64,000 bases of DNA from Bacteroides sp. ET71 (GTDB lineage Bacteria > Bacteroidota > Bacteroidia > Bacteroidales > Bacteroidaceae). How positions within the stretch are numbered: the first letter of the stretch is position 1; each line of letters begins with the position of its first letter. The stretch spans positions 1 to 64,000 of the forward strand of contig NZ_JAMBLS010000014.1 of assembly GCF_023336905.1 (NCBI RefSeq), given 5' to 3'. The position numbers were made by a program, and so were the translations under genes. Below are positions 25,726 to 32,870 of the stretch, in pieces. Below the pieces are notes generated by a model. It worked only from the letters and a program-made list of their open reading frames with translations. It ran no database searches and had not been told where the DNA came from.

Positions 25726-25995
25726 TTAGAGAGTAGCCAGTGTAGGTGCCCCATTATCCCCTTTCTGATGAAGCATGTAGAACATATCACCTGTATCAGG
25801 CGAACATACTTGTGAGATAACAGGATTAGTGATTTCACCATGGATGAATTTCTCACTTACTGCCCCTGTCTCAAAGCCATACACAAAGAAGCATTTACCT
25901 GTGTGGGGATTCTGCTTCACTTCAATCTTGTTCACACTCATTTTGGACTTGAATTCTTCTACAGTCATAGTCTCCAGAAATTTCAGCTTTTCCAT
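25726..25995 (-). CDS. Unrecognised 89-residue protein
   Basis: Start taken at ATG 25995; a longer GTG frame reaches 26034. Sequence blocks are FLETMTVEEFKSKMSVNKIE, then VKQNPHTGKCFFVYGFETGA. The small beta-rich body recalls single-strand-DNA or anti-repressor-like accessory proteins but no family is recognised. It has its own terminator. It is adjacent to the Sak4-like ATPase, which suggests a replication/recombination accessory. Confidence 0.6.
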   Translation of the reverse strand: MEKLKFLETMTVEEFKSKMSVNKIEVKQNPHTGKCFFVYGFETGAVSEKFIHGEITNPVISQVCSPDTGDMFYMLHQKGDNGAPTLATL

Positions 25996-26172
25996 ATCTG
26001 TAATATTTAGTTGTTGCGGAGGGGAATATCCCACTCTAAAGTAAGGGGAGGGAGGGAAAAGTGAGTTACTGGGTGCTTGTGGTTATAAAGACGACTGAAA
26101 AAAATAAAATAATTTTAGTTAGAAATGACTTAGGGAGTAAATTCAGCTATTCATTACTATTTCAGAAACATA

Positions 26173-26206
26173 AGCCCCTGCTTCCAAAGGGTTGAAAACA
26201 GGGGCT
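26173..26206. other. Hairpin downstream of the helicase gene
   Basis: Perfect 8-base arms AGCCCCTG (26173-26180) and CAGGGGCT (26199-26206) without a strong T-run on either side. Related in its AGCCCC/GGGGCT ends to the hairpin at 23226-23252. May be an attenuator or weak terminator. Confidence 0.5.
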
Positions 26207-26217
26207 AATGGATTGTT

Positions 26218-26260
26218 TTGTATTCATATCCATTTTAATATATATGAGAAGTGAATACAA
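26218..26260. repeat. Inverted repeat copy 2 (GTATTCA family)
   Basis: Arms TTGTATTCA (26218-26226) and TGAATACAA (26252-26260), 25-base spacer, directly after the helicase stop. Confidence 0.7.
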
Positions 26261-26269
26261 TCAAGGATG

Positions 26270-28441
26270 TTAAAATCTAAAAAAAGTTTTCATGTTTTGG
26301 TTGGCAGTAATACGTTTTAAGGGTTCTCCCTCTAATCCAAAAGGATTATAATCTATTACTTTGTACGCTCCTATAGGTTTTCCTTCTACACGTTTTGACG
26401 TCCTCTCTGATATAGTACAAAAATTCCGAATAATAGGAATTGCCTGTCTCGGAGTTAAAGGAGCATAGCCTAACACTCCGCTATATACAGCATTAAACTT
26501 TTTTGTTAATTCTTCCCCCGTAAAAGGGGTATTTGTAGGTAGGTTCCTATGGATTGTAGATTTAATAGAGTGGGTATCATCTAAAGCCCAGAAAATGACA
26601 AAGTTATAGAATTTATCATAGCAGTAAGTATCAAAAGAATTTAGTTTTTCTATTAAGACGCTAAAAGGCACATATTCTTGTAATTCAACAAAATACTCAA
26701 GAAATAGTCTATTTTGTTGTGAGCAAATTCCCATAGATAAATTCTTTGCAATCATCTTTCTATCTTCTATCGTATTTGCTTCTTGTAATCGTAAAATAAT
26801 CTCTTCTCTTTGAATAATATTGGCTTGTTGGAATTCTGCATCTGTATTTTCTCTAACATCATCCGGTATTTCTTCACTCTCTGTATAATCATAACATTCA
26901 ATATAATGTCCAGTATTTTGCATTTTTTCTGCAAGATGTGACCCCTTTGAATATAAATAATTCAACATTTCAACTTGTATTCTAATAAAATCCAAATTAA
27001 AATATGAAGGTACGAATTTTTCATATATATCCTTCCGAACCATTCTTATATATCCACTTCTTCCATACTTTTTCTTGGATGATTCAATGAAATCTTTTGT
27101 TACAAATTCATCCCTAAGCAAGTATGAATTAGGGAACTTGCATTTAAGCTGAGGATATAAATTACCAAAATCAGACATTTGTTTAGCATCCTCCAATGCT
27201 CGTCTTTGTATATCCTGTAAATCAATATTTTCCTCAGTTTCTGTAGTTGTATATATTATGGTTTCGCTTAATAAACCTTCTTTATTCCTGCATCTTCCTG
27301 CAATTTGTTGTAACTTATCAATCGACAAGACAGTATAAGGTTTTTGGGTGTTGACAACGGAAATAAGATGAAATCTTTCTTTAATATCAATTCCTACAAA
27401 ATAAGTACAAGTCATAAAAGCTATCTGTTTAGGAAGATTTTCCTCTAGTATTTCGTCATAATATTCTGTTATCTCCTTGTTTGTAGAACTACATAAGATA
27501 GCACATTGGGATTTCAAATTTGCATCTAAACTATTTATGACTGTAGCACATCCCTTTACAGAATTGTATGCTATCAGTATCTTCTCATTGGGATTAGCCG
27601 AATAAATATCTTCAATAGTCTTTTTAGTTCTCACCTCGGCATCATTTGTATGGATGAGTTTAATATTTCTTGGTTGTGGATTACAAAATTCCACATTGAT
27701 TACAGGTTCTTCTTCTATTTTTTTGTTTGAAAAATTTCCAATAGTAGCAGATACTAAGCATCTTTTTGAAGGAGGAAATTGAAAATAGTAATCAATGACG
27801 TCTTCCATTTTAGGTCTATAACTACAATCATATTGGTATGAATCTATTTCATCAACCATAAAGAAGTAATCCTTGAAATTGTCCTTTCCTATCATATTTA
27901 ATAGGATAGGCAGACTGTCAGCAACAACAATAAATTTCTTATACCCTATAGAAGAATCTAATAAATAATCAGATATACTTGGTATATCAAAACCTGTAAT
28001 TTTTCCGCCAACATATAATATCTTATATTTATTCGTTTCTCCTTCTATTTTACTATTAACAGCCTTTCCATAAGCCAATGAACGGGTTGGTACAACCACT
28101 ATACTGTTTCTTGGAGAATTTAATTCCAATGTAGTAGCTCCAATTCCAGTTCGGTTCTTCTTTATTAGACCATATGGGGTGGTGACAAAAATATCCATCA
28201 AATGAGTTTTATCTTCAGGCATTAGAAAATTGACAGAAGAAATAGATTTCCATTTTTCCAACCAATTTATGGTATATTTCAAATCAATCTCACCATATTT
28301 AACTGCCGCATCATTCAAATATTGTATGACTTTCTTGTCATCCACCATATTGTTTTCCTCGTCATAATAAGGTGCTGTTGCAAATAGTATTTCATATCTA
28401 CCTACAGAAATGATACTCCCCGGCTCTATAATATTTTCCAT
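26270..28441 (-). CDS. SF2 helicase (DEAD-like) with altered P-loop
   Basis: 723 residues. Helicase motifs in order: motif I NRTGIGATTLEL near residue 97, motif Ia IVVVPTRSLA, motif II FMVDEIDSY (DEID), motif III CLVSATIGN, motif V-like FMTCTYFVGIDI, and motif VI QQIAGRCRN. The Lys of the usual GxGKT is Ala. The about 250 C-terminal residues are not recognised. Similar GATT P-loops seem to occur in related Bacteroidota element and phage helicases as I remember them, so this may be a family trait rather than decay. Probable role: replication of the excised element. Confidence 0.82.
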   Translation of the reverse strand: MENIIEPGSIISVGRYEILFATAPYYDEENNMVDDKKVIQYLNDAAVKYGEIDLKYTINWLEKWKSISSVNFLMPEDKTHLMDIFVTTPYGLIKKNRTGIGATTLELNSPRNSIVVVPTRSLAYGKAVNSKIEGETNKYKILYVGGKITGFDIPSISDYLLDSSIGYKKFIVVADSLPILLNMIGKDNFKDYFFMVDEIDSYQYDCSYRPKMEDVIDYYFQFPPSKRCLVSATIGNFSNKKIEEEPVINVEFCNPQPRNIKLIHTNDAEVRTKKTIEDIYSANPNEKILIAYNSVKGCATVINSLDANLKSQCAILCSSTNKEITEYYDEILEENLPKQIAFMTCTYFVGIDIKERFHLISVVNTQKPYTVLSIDKLQQIAGRCRNKEGLLSETIIYTTTETEENIDLQDIQRRALEDAKQMSDFGNLYPQLKCKFPNSYLLRDEFVTKDFIESSKKKYGRSGYIRMVRKDIYEKFVPSYFNLDFIRIQVEMLNYLYSKGSHLAEKMQNTGHYIECYDYTESEEIPDDVRENTDAEFQQANIIQREEIILRLQEANTIEDRKMIAKNLSMGICSQQNRLFLEYFVELQEYVPFSVLIEKLNSFDTYCYDKFYNFVIFWALDDTHSIKSTIHRNLPTNTPFTGEELTKKFNAVYSGVLGYAPLTPRQAIPIIRNFCTISERTSKRVEGKPIGAYKVIDYNPFGLEGEPLKRITANQNMKTFFRF

Positions 28442-28483
28442 TTTATTTTGGTATAAGTTGTTAATGTCGCGAAGTTAATCATT

Positions 28484-28524
28484 TGTATTCATTTCTTCTA
28501 ATTAAAGAAAAGGAAATGAATACA
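28484..28524. repeat. Inverted repeat copy 3 (GTATTCA family)
   Basis: Perfect 12-base arms TGTATTCATTTC (28484-28495) and GAAATGAATACA (28513-28524) in the spacer just upstream of the helicase gene and downstream of the integrase. The position suits an operator or replication-origin site. Confidence 0.75.
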
Positions 28525-28586
28525 GAAGAAGAATTTTTGTTACTCGTCGAAAATAACAAAAGATTCTTCTCTGTACTGTAACCTAT

Positions 28587-29852
28587 TCATTTGCCAAACA
28601 CAAACTCAATCACTTTCCTGTTGGCTTCATTCTCAATTCTAAAGTCCCTTTCAATATAAATATCAGTCACTTTCATAGCTTCATCTATGTGGTTGAGAGC
28701 TGAATGGACGGTATATTTGTCTATTCCTGCTTTGTTGATGGCTATGGTAGCCCAACTATGCCGGGCAGCATAATATTCCAAATCTTCTATTTGCAGGATT
28801 GTTCCTATCTGCTTTAAGCCATAATTGATGGCTTTGTTGAAAGCATCGGCTGTAGAGTAATGCTGATAGAAGTTGAACACCCTCTTTCCTGTTCTGTCCC
28901 TATACTTCTCTACCAAAGGTTTGATAACATCCATTACCTTTACTTTCATTTTTGCTTTATCATTTCTTCGGGCAGAAGTTTTTGCCCTATAATAAGTAAT
29001 GACATCCTCCTTTATATCTTCACATGAATAGAGGTCTGCTGAATTCATGCCTATAAGCCCAAATGAGAGGATGAAACAGTCTTTGGCAAGATTGAATCTA
29101 CCTACTCTTTCCCTGCCTTTACAGTCCAGAAGATAGGGCATTTCATATATCCTCAATATATCCTTAGCTGAAATGGCTCTTTTTCTTGTTGCCTCCTGCT
29201 TGGGTATCTTGAAGTTCTCAAATGGAGAGTGAGGGATGAGTATTATGTCCCTATCATAGTCATTATACTGCTTCTTGGCTTCATTAAACAGATGCTTGAT
29301 ACTGCCAAGATATAAGGAAACTACTCTATTGGATGGAATTCTTTTACCTTGCTTCCTGAGCAACTTGATTTTTTCTTCTCTCTTCTTGACAAGATAGTCC
29401 ATAAATTCCTTTAATAAGGAAGTAGTCAATTGCTGGACAAGCAACTTATCTTTACCAAGAAACTTCACAAAGGCATTGATGGCTGATGTGTAATTCTCTG
29501 CACCTTTGATGGTTGTATGAGCTATCCACTCTCTACTGAATTGGATGAAGTCTATCTCTTGGGATTTCTTTTGTTCTCCCTTCAAGAGAACTATAATATC
29601 ATCCAAAGTATAGTTGTTAATATCCACCTGCAATTTAGCACAGATTTCCTGATAATACCTTACTATGGTATCTGCCTCTTTAATAAACTTGGGGTTCTTT
29701 AGTTTGAATGATTTAGTTAAATCTTCTTGCCTAACAAAGATATTGGTAGACAGTCTTTTGACCTCCCTGTTATAGGTCATTCTAATCTTTACATTGTAAG
29801 TACCATCACTTTTTCGCTTACTCTTTAGTACTTCTACTCTGAATGTCAACAT
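28587..29852 (-). CDS. Tyrosine recombinase (integrase) of element 2
   Basis: 421 residues: N-terminal arm-binding-like domain (1-90), SAM-like core-binding domain (100-200) and catalytic domain. Catalytic residues visible: R364-H365 in YYAARHSWATIAI, H388 in SALNHIDEAM and Tyr399 in VTDIYIERD. At the box I position the sequence reads LSFGLIGMNSADLY, with Ile267 where many relatives have Arg. Its gene is next to the intact tRNA and it presumably recognises the 43-bp tRNA 3' end. Confidence 0.92.
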   Translation of the reverse strand: MLTFRVEVLKSKRKSDGTYNVKIRMTYNREVKRLSTNIFVRQEDLTKSFKLKNPKFIKEADTIVRYYQEICAKLQVDINNYTLDDIIVLLKGEQKKSQEIDFIQFSREWIAHTTIKGAENYTSAINAFVKFLGKDKLLVQQLTTSLLKEFMDYLVKKREEKIKLLRKQGKRIPSNRVVSLYLGSIKHLFNEAKKQYNDYDRDIILIPHSPFENFKIPKQEATRKRAISAKDILRIYEMPYLLDCKGRERVGRFNLAKDCFILSFGLIGMNSADLYSCEDIKEDVITYYRAKTSARRNDKAKMKVKVMDVIKPLVEKYRDRTGKRVFNFYQHYSTADAFNKAINYGLKQIGTILQIEDLEYYAARHSWATIAINKAGIDKYTVHSALNHIDEAMKVTDIYIERDFRIENEANRKVIEFVFGK

Positions 29853-29944
29853 GTTATCTCAAATAATTTGGGAACAACAATAGACCAACATCAGCAGATT
29901 TCAGGCAGATTCCTGTCAAGATTCATAAACAGAAGATAAAAAGA

Positions 29945-29977
29945 AAACTCCCATAAGTATTTAACTTACAGGAGTTT
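29945..29977 (-). terminator. Terminator after the tRNA gene
   Basis: Minus-strand stem aaactcc...ggagttt with an inner GTAAGT/ACTTAT pairing, followed by TCTTTTTA. It lies just beyond the tRNA 3' end, but inside element 2, so the element supplied a new terminator when it replaced the tRNA 3' end. Confidence 0.75.
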
Positions 29978-29981
29978 ATCA

Positions 29982-30024
29982 GTGGACCAGCCAGGGCTTG
30001 AACCTGGGACCTCCAGATTATGAG
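29982..30024. repeat. Attachment-site copy (43-bp), right, inside the tRNA
   Basis: Identical to 20188-20230 over 43 bp, covering the tRNA from the anticodon loop to one base past its 3' end. Marks the right boundary of element 2. Confidence 0.92.
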
Positions 30025-30056
30025 TCTGTTGCTCTAACCAACTGAGCTACAAGTCC
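29983..30056 (-). tRNA. tRNA with anticodon CAT (Met likely)
   Basis: Minus-strand 74-base cloverleaf: acceptor GGACTTG/CTGGTCC, D arm GCTC...GAGC, anticodon loop CTCATAA, T arm CCAGG-TTCAAGC-CCTGG, discriminator A; CCA is not encoded. Anticodon CAT could be elongator Met or Ile with lysidine; initiator features (CCC/GGG anticodon stem) are absent. The 3' 42 bases lie inside the element repeat, so integration preserved the gene. Confidence 0.9.
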
Positions 30057-30138
30057 AATGCATCCTCTCTGCGGGATAGCGGGGGCAAAAGTAGTGCTTT
30101 TCCCTGACTTGTGCAAGACTTTGGCGGATATTTTTCTG

Positions 30139-30450
30139 TCAGAACGTGTACTTCCGACGCGGATTCTTCGGAAACCAACCCTTACGGACACGCTCTTCCT
30201 GCTCGAATACCTCTTTGATGCTCCAGAAGGAAGAGAATGCAAAAACTCCGAGCAAGGACGACCAGAACAGGTCGGCCACGCAGACAGAGGCAAGCACGCC
30301 GGCCACGCCCAACAGCAGGAATGCCCACCAGCAGCGGGTGCCCCAATAATACTCGGCCTTAATCACGGCGGGGTGGAACAGGCCGATGATGAGAAACGTG
30401 CAAATGCCTATGACCAACCCGCCCACACGGTATTCCGTCAGAATCTCCAT
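30139..30450 (-). CDS. DUF4491 family membrane protein
   Basis: 103 residues with three hydrophobic helices (GGLVIGICTFLIIGLFH, WWAFLLLGVAGVLASV, LFWSSLLGVFAFSSFW) and a basic cytoplasmic tail (FPKNPRRKYTF). Matches DUF4491, a small inner-membrane family of Bacteroidota without known function. It follows the Lrp gene by 4 bases and is co-transcribed with it. Confidence 0.82.
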   Translation of the reverse strand: MEILTEYRVGGLVIGICTFLIIGLFHPAVIKAEYYWGTRCWWAFLLLGVAGVLASVCVADLFWSSLLGVFAFSSFWSIKEVFEQEERVRKGWFPKNPRRKYTF

Positions 30451-30454
30451 AGGC

Positions 30455-30916
30455 TCATTCCGGGCAAATGGGTACTTCTTTCTTGATGCTCTGCTCCAGC
30501 GAGATAAGGGTTTCGGTGGAGATGACGCCCGGGATTTCCTGCATCTTGCTGTTGAGCAGCTCCATCAGGTGTTCGTTGTCGCGGGCATAGAGTTTGGTCA
30601 GCATGGTGTAGGGGCCGGTGGTGAAATGACATTCCACGACTTCGGGGATTTTTTTCATTTCGGCCACGACGGACTTGTACATGGAGCCTTTTTCGAGTTT
30701 GATACCTACGTAGGTACACGTCCGGTAGCCTAAGGACTTGGGATTGACGTGGTATCCCGAACCAATGATAACGCCCAAGTCAATCAAGCGCTGCACACGC
30801 TGGTGGATGGCTGCACGCGACACGCCACATTCTGCCGCCACGTCTTTAAACGGGATGCGGGCGTTCTGCGAGATGATCTCGAGAATCTGCCGATCAAGGT
30901 TGTCTATTTTTTCCAT
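30455..30916 (-). CDS. Lrp/AsnC family transcriptional regulator
   Basis: 153 residues: N-terminal winged helix (LDRQILEIISQNARIPFKDV, then CGVSRAAIHQRVQRLIDLG) and C-terminal ligand-binding RAM/ACT-like domain (TCTYVGIKLEKGS, VVECHFTTGPYTMLTKLYAR). Such proteins form octamers and respond to amino acids. The target genes are unknown. A -7 promoter box lies 41 bases upstream. Confidence 0.92.
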   Translation of the reverse strand: MEKIDNLDRQILEIISQNARIPFKDVAAECGVSRAAIHQRVQRLIDLGVIIGSGYHVNPKSLGYRTCTYVGIKLEKGSMYKSVVAEMKKIPEVVECHFTTGPYTMLTKLYARDNEHLMELLNSKMQEIPGVISTETLISLEQSIKKEVPICPE

Positions 30917-30956
30917 GATGTTTGGTATAAGAGATAAACGATTGTCAAATAGTAAG

Positions 30957-30964
30957 CAAATATA
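30957..30964 (-). promoter_or_regulatory. Promoter -7 box for the Lrp gene
   Basis: Minus-strand TATATTTG, matching TAnnTTTG, 41 bases before the start codon. Confidence 0.6.
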
Positions 30965-31012
30965 GCGCTTTATTTTAATTTATCTATGCAAAACGAAGGA
31001 AAAATGCGGAAA

Positions 31013-31062
31013 AGGCAAAAAAAATGGGCAGAACACATGCTTTTGCAGCATTTGTCCTGCCC
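31013..31062 (-). terminator. Terminator of the FKBP operon
   Basis: Minus-strand hairpin with outer stem GGGCAG/CTGCCC and inner GCATG-type pairing (31026-31062), followed by eight T broken by G. It lies 38 bases after the stop of the FKBP lipoprotein gene. Confidence 0.75.
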
Positions 31063-31099
31063 TTTTGTTTTGCGAAACGGCGCGCGGAGAGCCTCGTCT

Positions 31100-31990
31100 T
31101 TATTTCTTCGGTTTCTCGATGCCCACCAGTTCTACTTCGAATATCAATGCGGAGAAAGGCTTGATCTTACCCGACTGGCGAGAGCCGTAGGCCAGGTCGT
31201 AGGGGATGTAGAGTTCCCACTTCGAGCCGACAGGCATCATGGTCAGTGCCTCGCTCCAACCCTTGATGACTTGTTTGGGCGAGAACGTAGCGGGTTTGCT
31301 CTTGCCGTTCTTGTCCTTGCGTTTGTAAGAGCTGTCGAACTCGGTGCCGTCGATGAGCGTACCTTTGTAGTTCACCTGCACGCGGTTCGTGTCAGCGGGG
31401 ATGGGGCCGTTGCCTTTGGTCAGAATCTTATACTGCAAGCCGCTTTCGGTGGTCTGCACGCCCTCTTTCGTCTTGTTTTCGGCCAGGAACTTCTCGCCGG
31501 CAGCCTTGTTGTCGGCAAACTCCACGGCCAGAGCCTTCTCGCGGATGGCTTCCATCTGGGTGCGCATGTAGCCTTCGGCCTCAATCTGCTTCATGACGTC
31601 TTCGCGGTGCAGGGTACCAGCCACGAATCCGGCCAACATGTTCTCGCGGCTCAGCGTCTGCGTAGAATCGTTGCCGAAAATCTGGCGGTTGAAGCCTTCC
31701 ACCCATTGCTTGCTGACCATGTTGCCCACCTGCAGGCCGACCACGTAGGCCACGTCTTCGGGGTCAATCATCGAAGCGCCCTGGTTGAAGCCCTTGATGA
31801 AATTGGACATTTGTGTCGAGTCGATGCCCTGCTGGCTCAGGAAAGCCTCCAGGCCCTGCGTGCGGGCCATGCCGATGGCATAGGACAGCGAGTCTACATT
31901 GTTTTCAAGATTTGCCTTCGGGCTTTGCGCCGTGCAGGATGCGAAGCCGGCAGCGATGGCTGCGACGGCCAGGAAAGATAACTTTTTCAT
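31100..31990 (-). CDS. FKBP-type peptidyl-prolyl isomerase, lipoprotein
   Basis: 296 residues. The leader MKKLSFLAVAAIAAGFASC is a lipoprotein signal with Cys19. Residues 30-180 form the helical N-terminal dimerisation domain of FkpA-type enzymes (VDSLSYAIGMARTQG). The FKBP domain follows (VQVNYKGTLIDGTEFDSSYK, VIKGWSEALTMMPVGSKWEL, YIPYDLAYGS). It catalyses prolyl cis-trans isomerisation and acts as a periplasmic chaperone, attached to the membrane. It follows the cytoplasmic-type FKBP gene by 21 bases. Confidence 0.93.
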   Translation of the reverse strand: MKKLSFLAVAAIAAGFASCTAQSPKANLENNVDSLSYAIGMARTQGLEAFLSQQGIDSTQMSNFIKGFNQGASMIDPEDVAYVVGLQVGNMVSKQWVEGFNRQIFGNDSTQTLSRENMLAGFVAGTLHREDVMKQIEAEGYMRTQMEAIREKALAVEFADNKAAGEKFLAENKTKEGVQTTESGLQYKILTKGNGPIPADTNRVQVNYKGTLIDGTEFDSSYKRKDKNGKSKPATFSPKQVIKGWSEALTMMPVGSKWELYIPYDLAYGSRQSGKIKPFSALIFEVELVGIEKPKK

Positions 31991-32011
31991 GTTGCTTTTC
32001 GTATTTATTTA

Positions 32012-32608
32012 TTATGATTTGATTACTTTCAGAAGTTCTATCTCAAACACCAGCGTGCTGTGCGGCGGGATGAGTTCGCCGGCTCCCTGCGCGCCATAGG
32101 CCAGGTTGCTGGGGATGTAGAGTTTCCACTTGGCGCCTTCGGGCATCAGTTGCAAGGCTTCCACCCATCCGGGGATGACCTGGTTGACGCCGAACGTGGC
32201 GGGTTGGCCGCGGCGCACGGAACTGTCGAACAGAGTGCCGTCCACCAGTGTGCCCTCGTAATGGCACTGCACGCGGTCGGTCAGCGTGGCACGCGGAGCG
32301 TCGGGGTTGCCCGGCACAATCACCTCGTACTGGAGCCCGCTGGGCAGCGTCACCACTTCCGGGCGTTGCTTGTTCTGCTCCAGCAGTTGCTTTCCCTTCT
32401 CTATGTTCTCGGCGTTGACTTTCTTTTCGAGTTCCTCAAAATACTTGTTCACAATCTCTCTGGCCTCCGTGTGGCTGATGGCGGTCTCGTTACCGTCCAA
32501 CACATCCTTCACTGCTTGGGCGAAATCTTCGACCACCAGGCCGCGTGCGCCCATACTCCAAAGATTCTGGCCTATCCCCAGGCCAATGGCGTAGCTGAAT
32601 TTGTCCAT
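32012..32608 (-). CDS. FKBP-type peptidyl-prolyl isomerase
   Basis: 198 residues, first gene of a two-gene FKBP operon. The N-terminal helical region starts MDKFSYAIGLGIGQNLW and has no signal peptide, so the protein probably stays in the cytoplasm, unlike its downstream partner. The FKBP domain is complete (VQCHYEGTLVDGTLFDSSVR, VIPGWVEALQLMPEGAKWKL, YIPSNLAYGAQGAG, LVFEIELLKV). The two neighbours look like a duplication with division of compartment. Confidence 0.92.
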   Translation of the reverse strand: MDKFSYAIGLGIGQNLWSMGARGLVVEDFAQAVKDVLDGNETAISHTEAREIVNKYFEELEKKVNAENIEKGKQLLEQNKQRPEVVTLPSGLQYEVIVPGNPDAPRATLTDRVQCHYEGTLVDGTLFDSSVRRGQPATFGVNQVIPGWVEALQLMPEGAKWKLYIPSNLAYGAQGAGELIPPHSTLVFEIELLKVIKS

Positions 32609-32672
32609 GTTTTCGTTTTAGTCTGCCGGCCGGTTCCGGTTCGTTGCCAGCCGGTTGTCATTTTGTAAGGCG

Positions 32673-32680
32673 CAAAAGTA
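32673..32680 (-). promoter_or_regulatory. Promoter -7 box for the FKBP operon
   Basis: Minus-strand TACTTTTG, matching TAnnTTTG, 65 bases upstream of the first FKBP start. Confidence 0.6.
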
Positions 32681-32831
32681 CGTCTTTTCTCCGAATGAAC
32701 TACCTTTCGCTGATTTAAAAAATCTTAGCATGACGAAAAAAGCGCACAAAAGAAACGGGACCATCCGCCCTTCTGCCGGCACCGGCGCCCTTTTCCGCCC
32801 GTCCTTTGCTTGGAAATCCGAATAGAATCCG

Positions 32832-32839
32832 TACATTTG
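32832..32839 (+). promoter_or_regulatory. Promoter of the sialidase gene
   Basis: TACATTTG fits the -7 box; TTGG at 32810-32813 lies 18 bases before it and can serve as the -33 box. Transcription would start near 32845, after the upstream in-frame ATG at 32841, which supports the start at 32871. Confidence 0.65.
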
Positions 32840-32870
32840 CGTGAAAAGAACTTTAATCCTTCGCTACCTT

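Larger units (their letters stand above)
20188..30024. mobile_element. Element 2: ~9.8-kb AT-rich tRNA-integrated element
   Basis: Bounded by 43-bp direct repeats, with its integrase gene next to the intact tRNA. All genes run leftward: integrase, SF2 helicase, 89-residue unknown, RecA-fold ATPase, DUF3871, a 36-residue ORF, two WG-repeat proteins, retropepsin-like protein and a 47-residue membrane protein. No relaxase, type IV secretion, capsid or terminase gene is present, so transfer would depend on another element or phage. Confidence 0.85.

Noticed and set aside
30018-30293. 91-codon frame across the tRNA gene
   Set aside because: It runs through the tRNA and antisense to DUF4491; no start signal or family.
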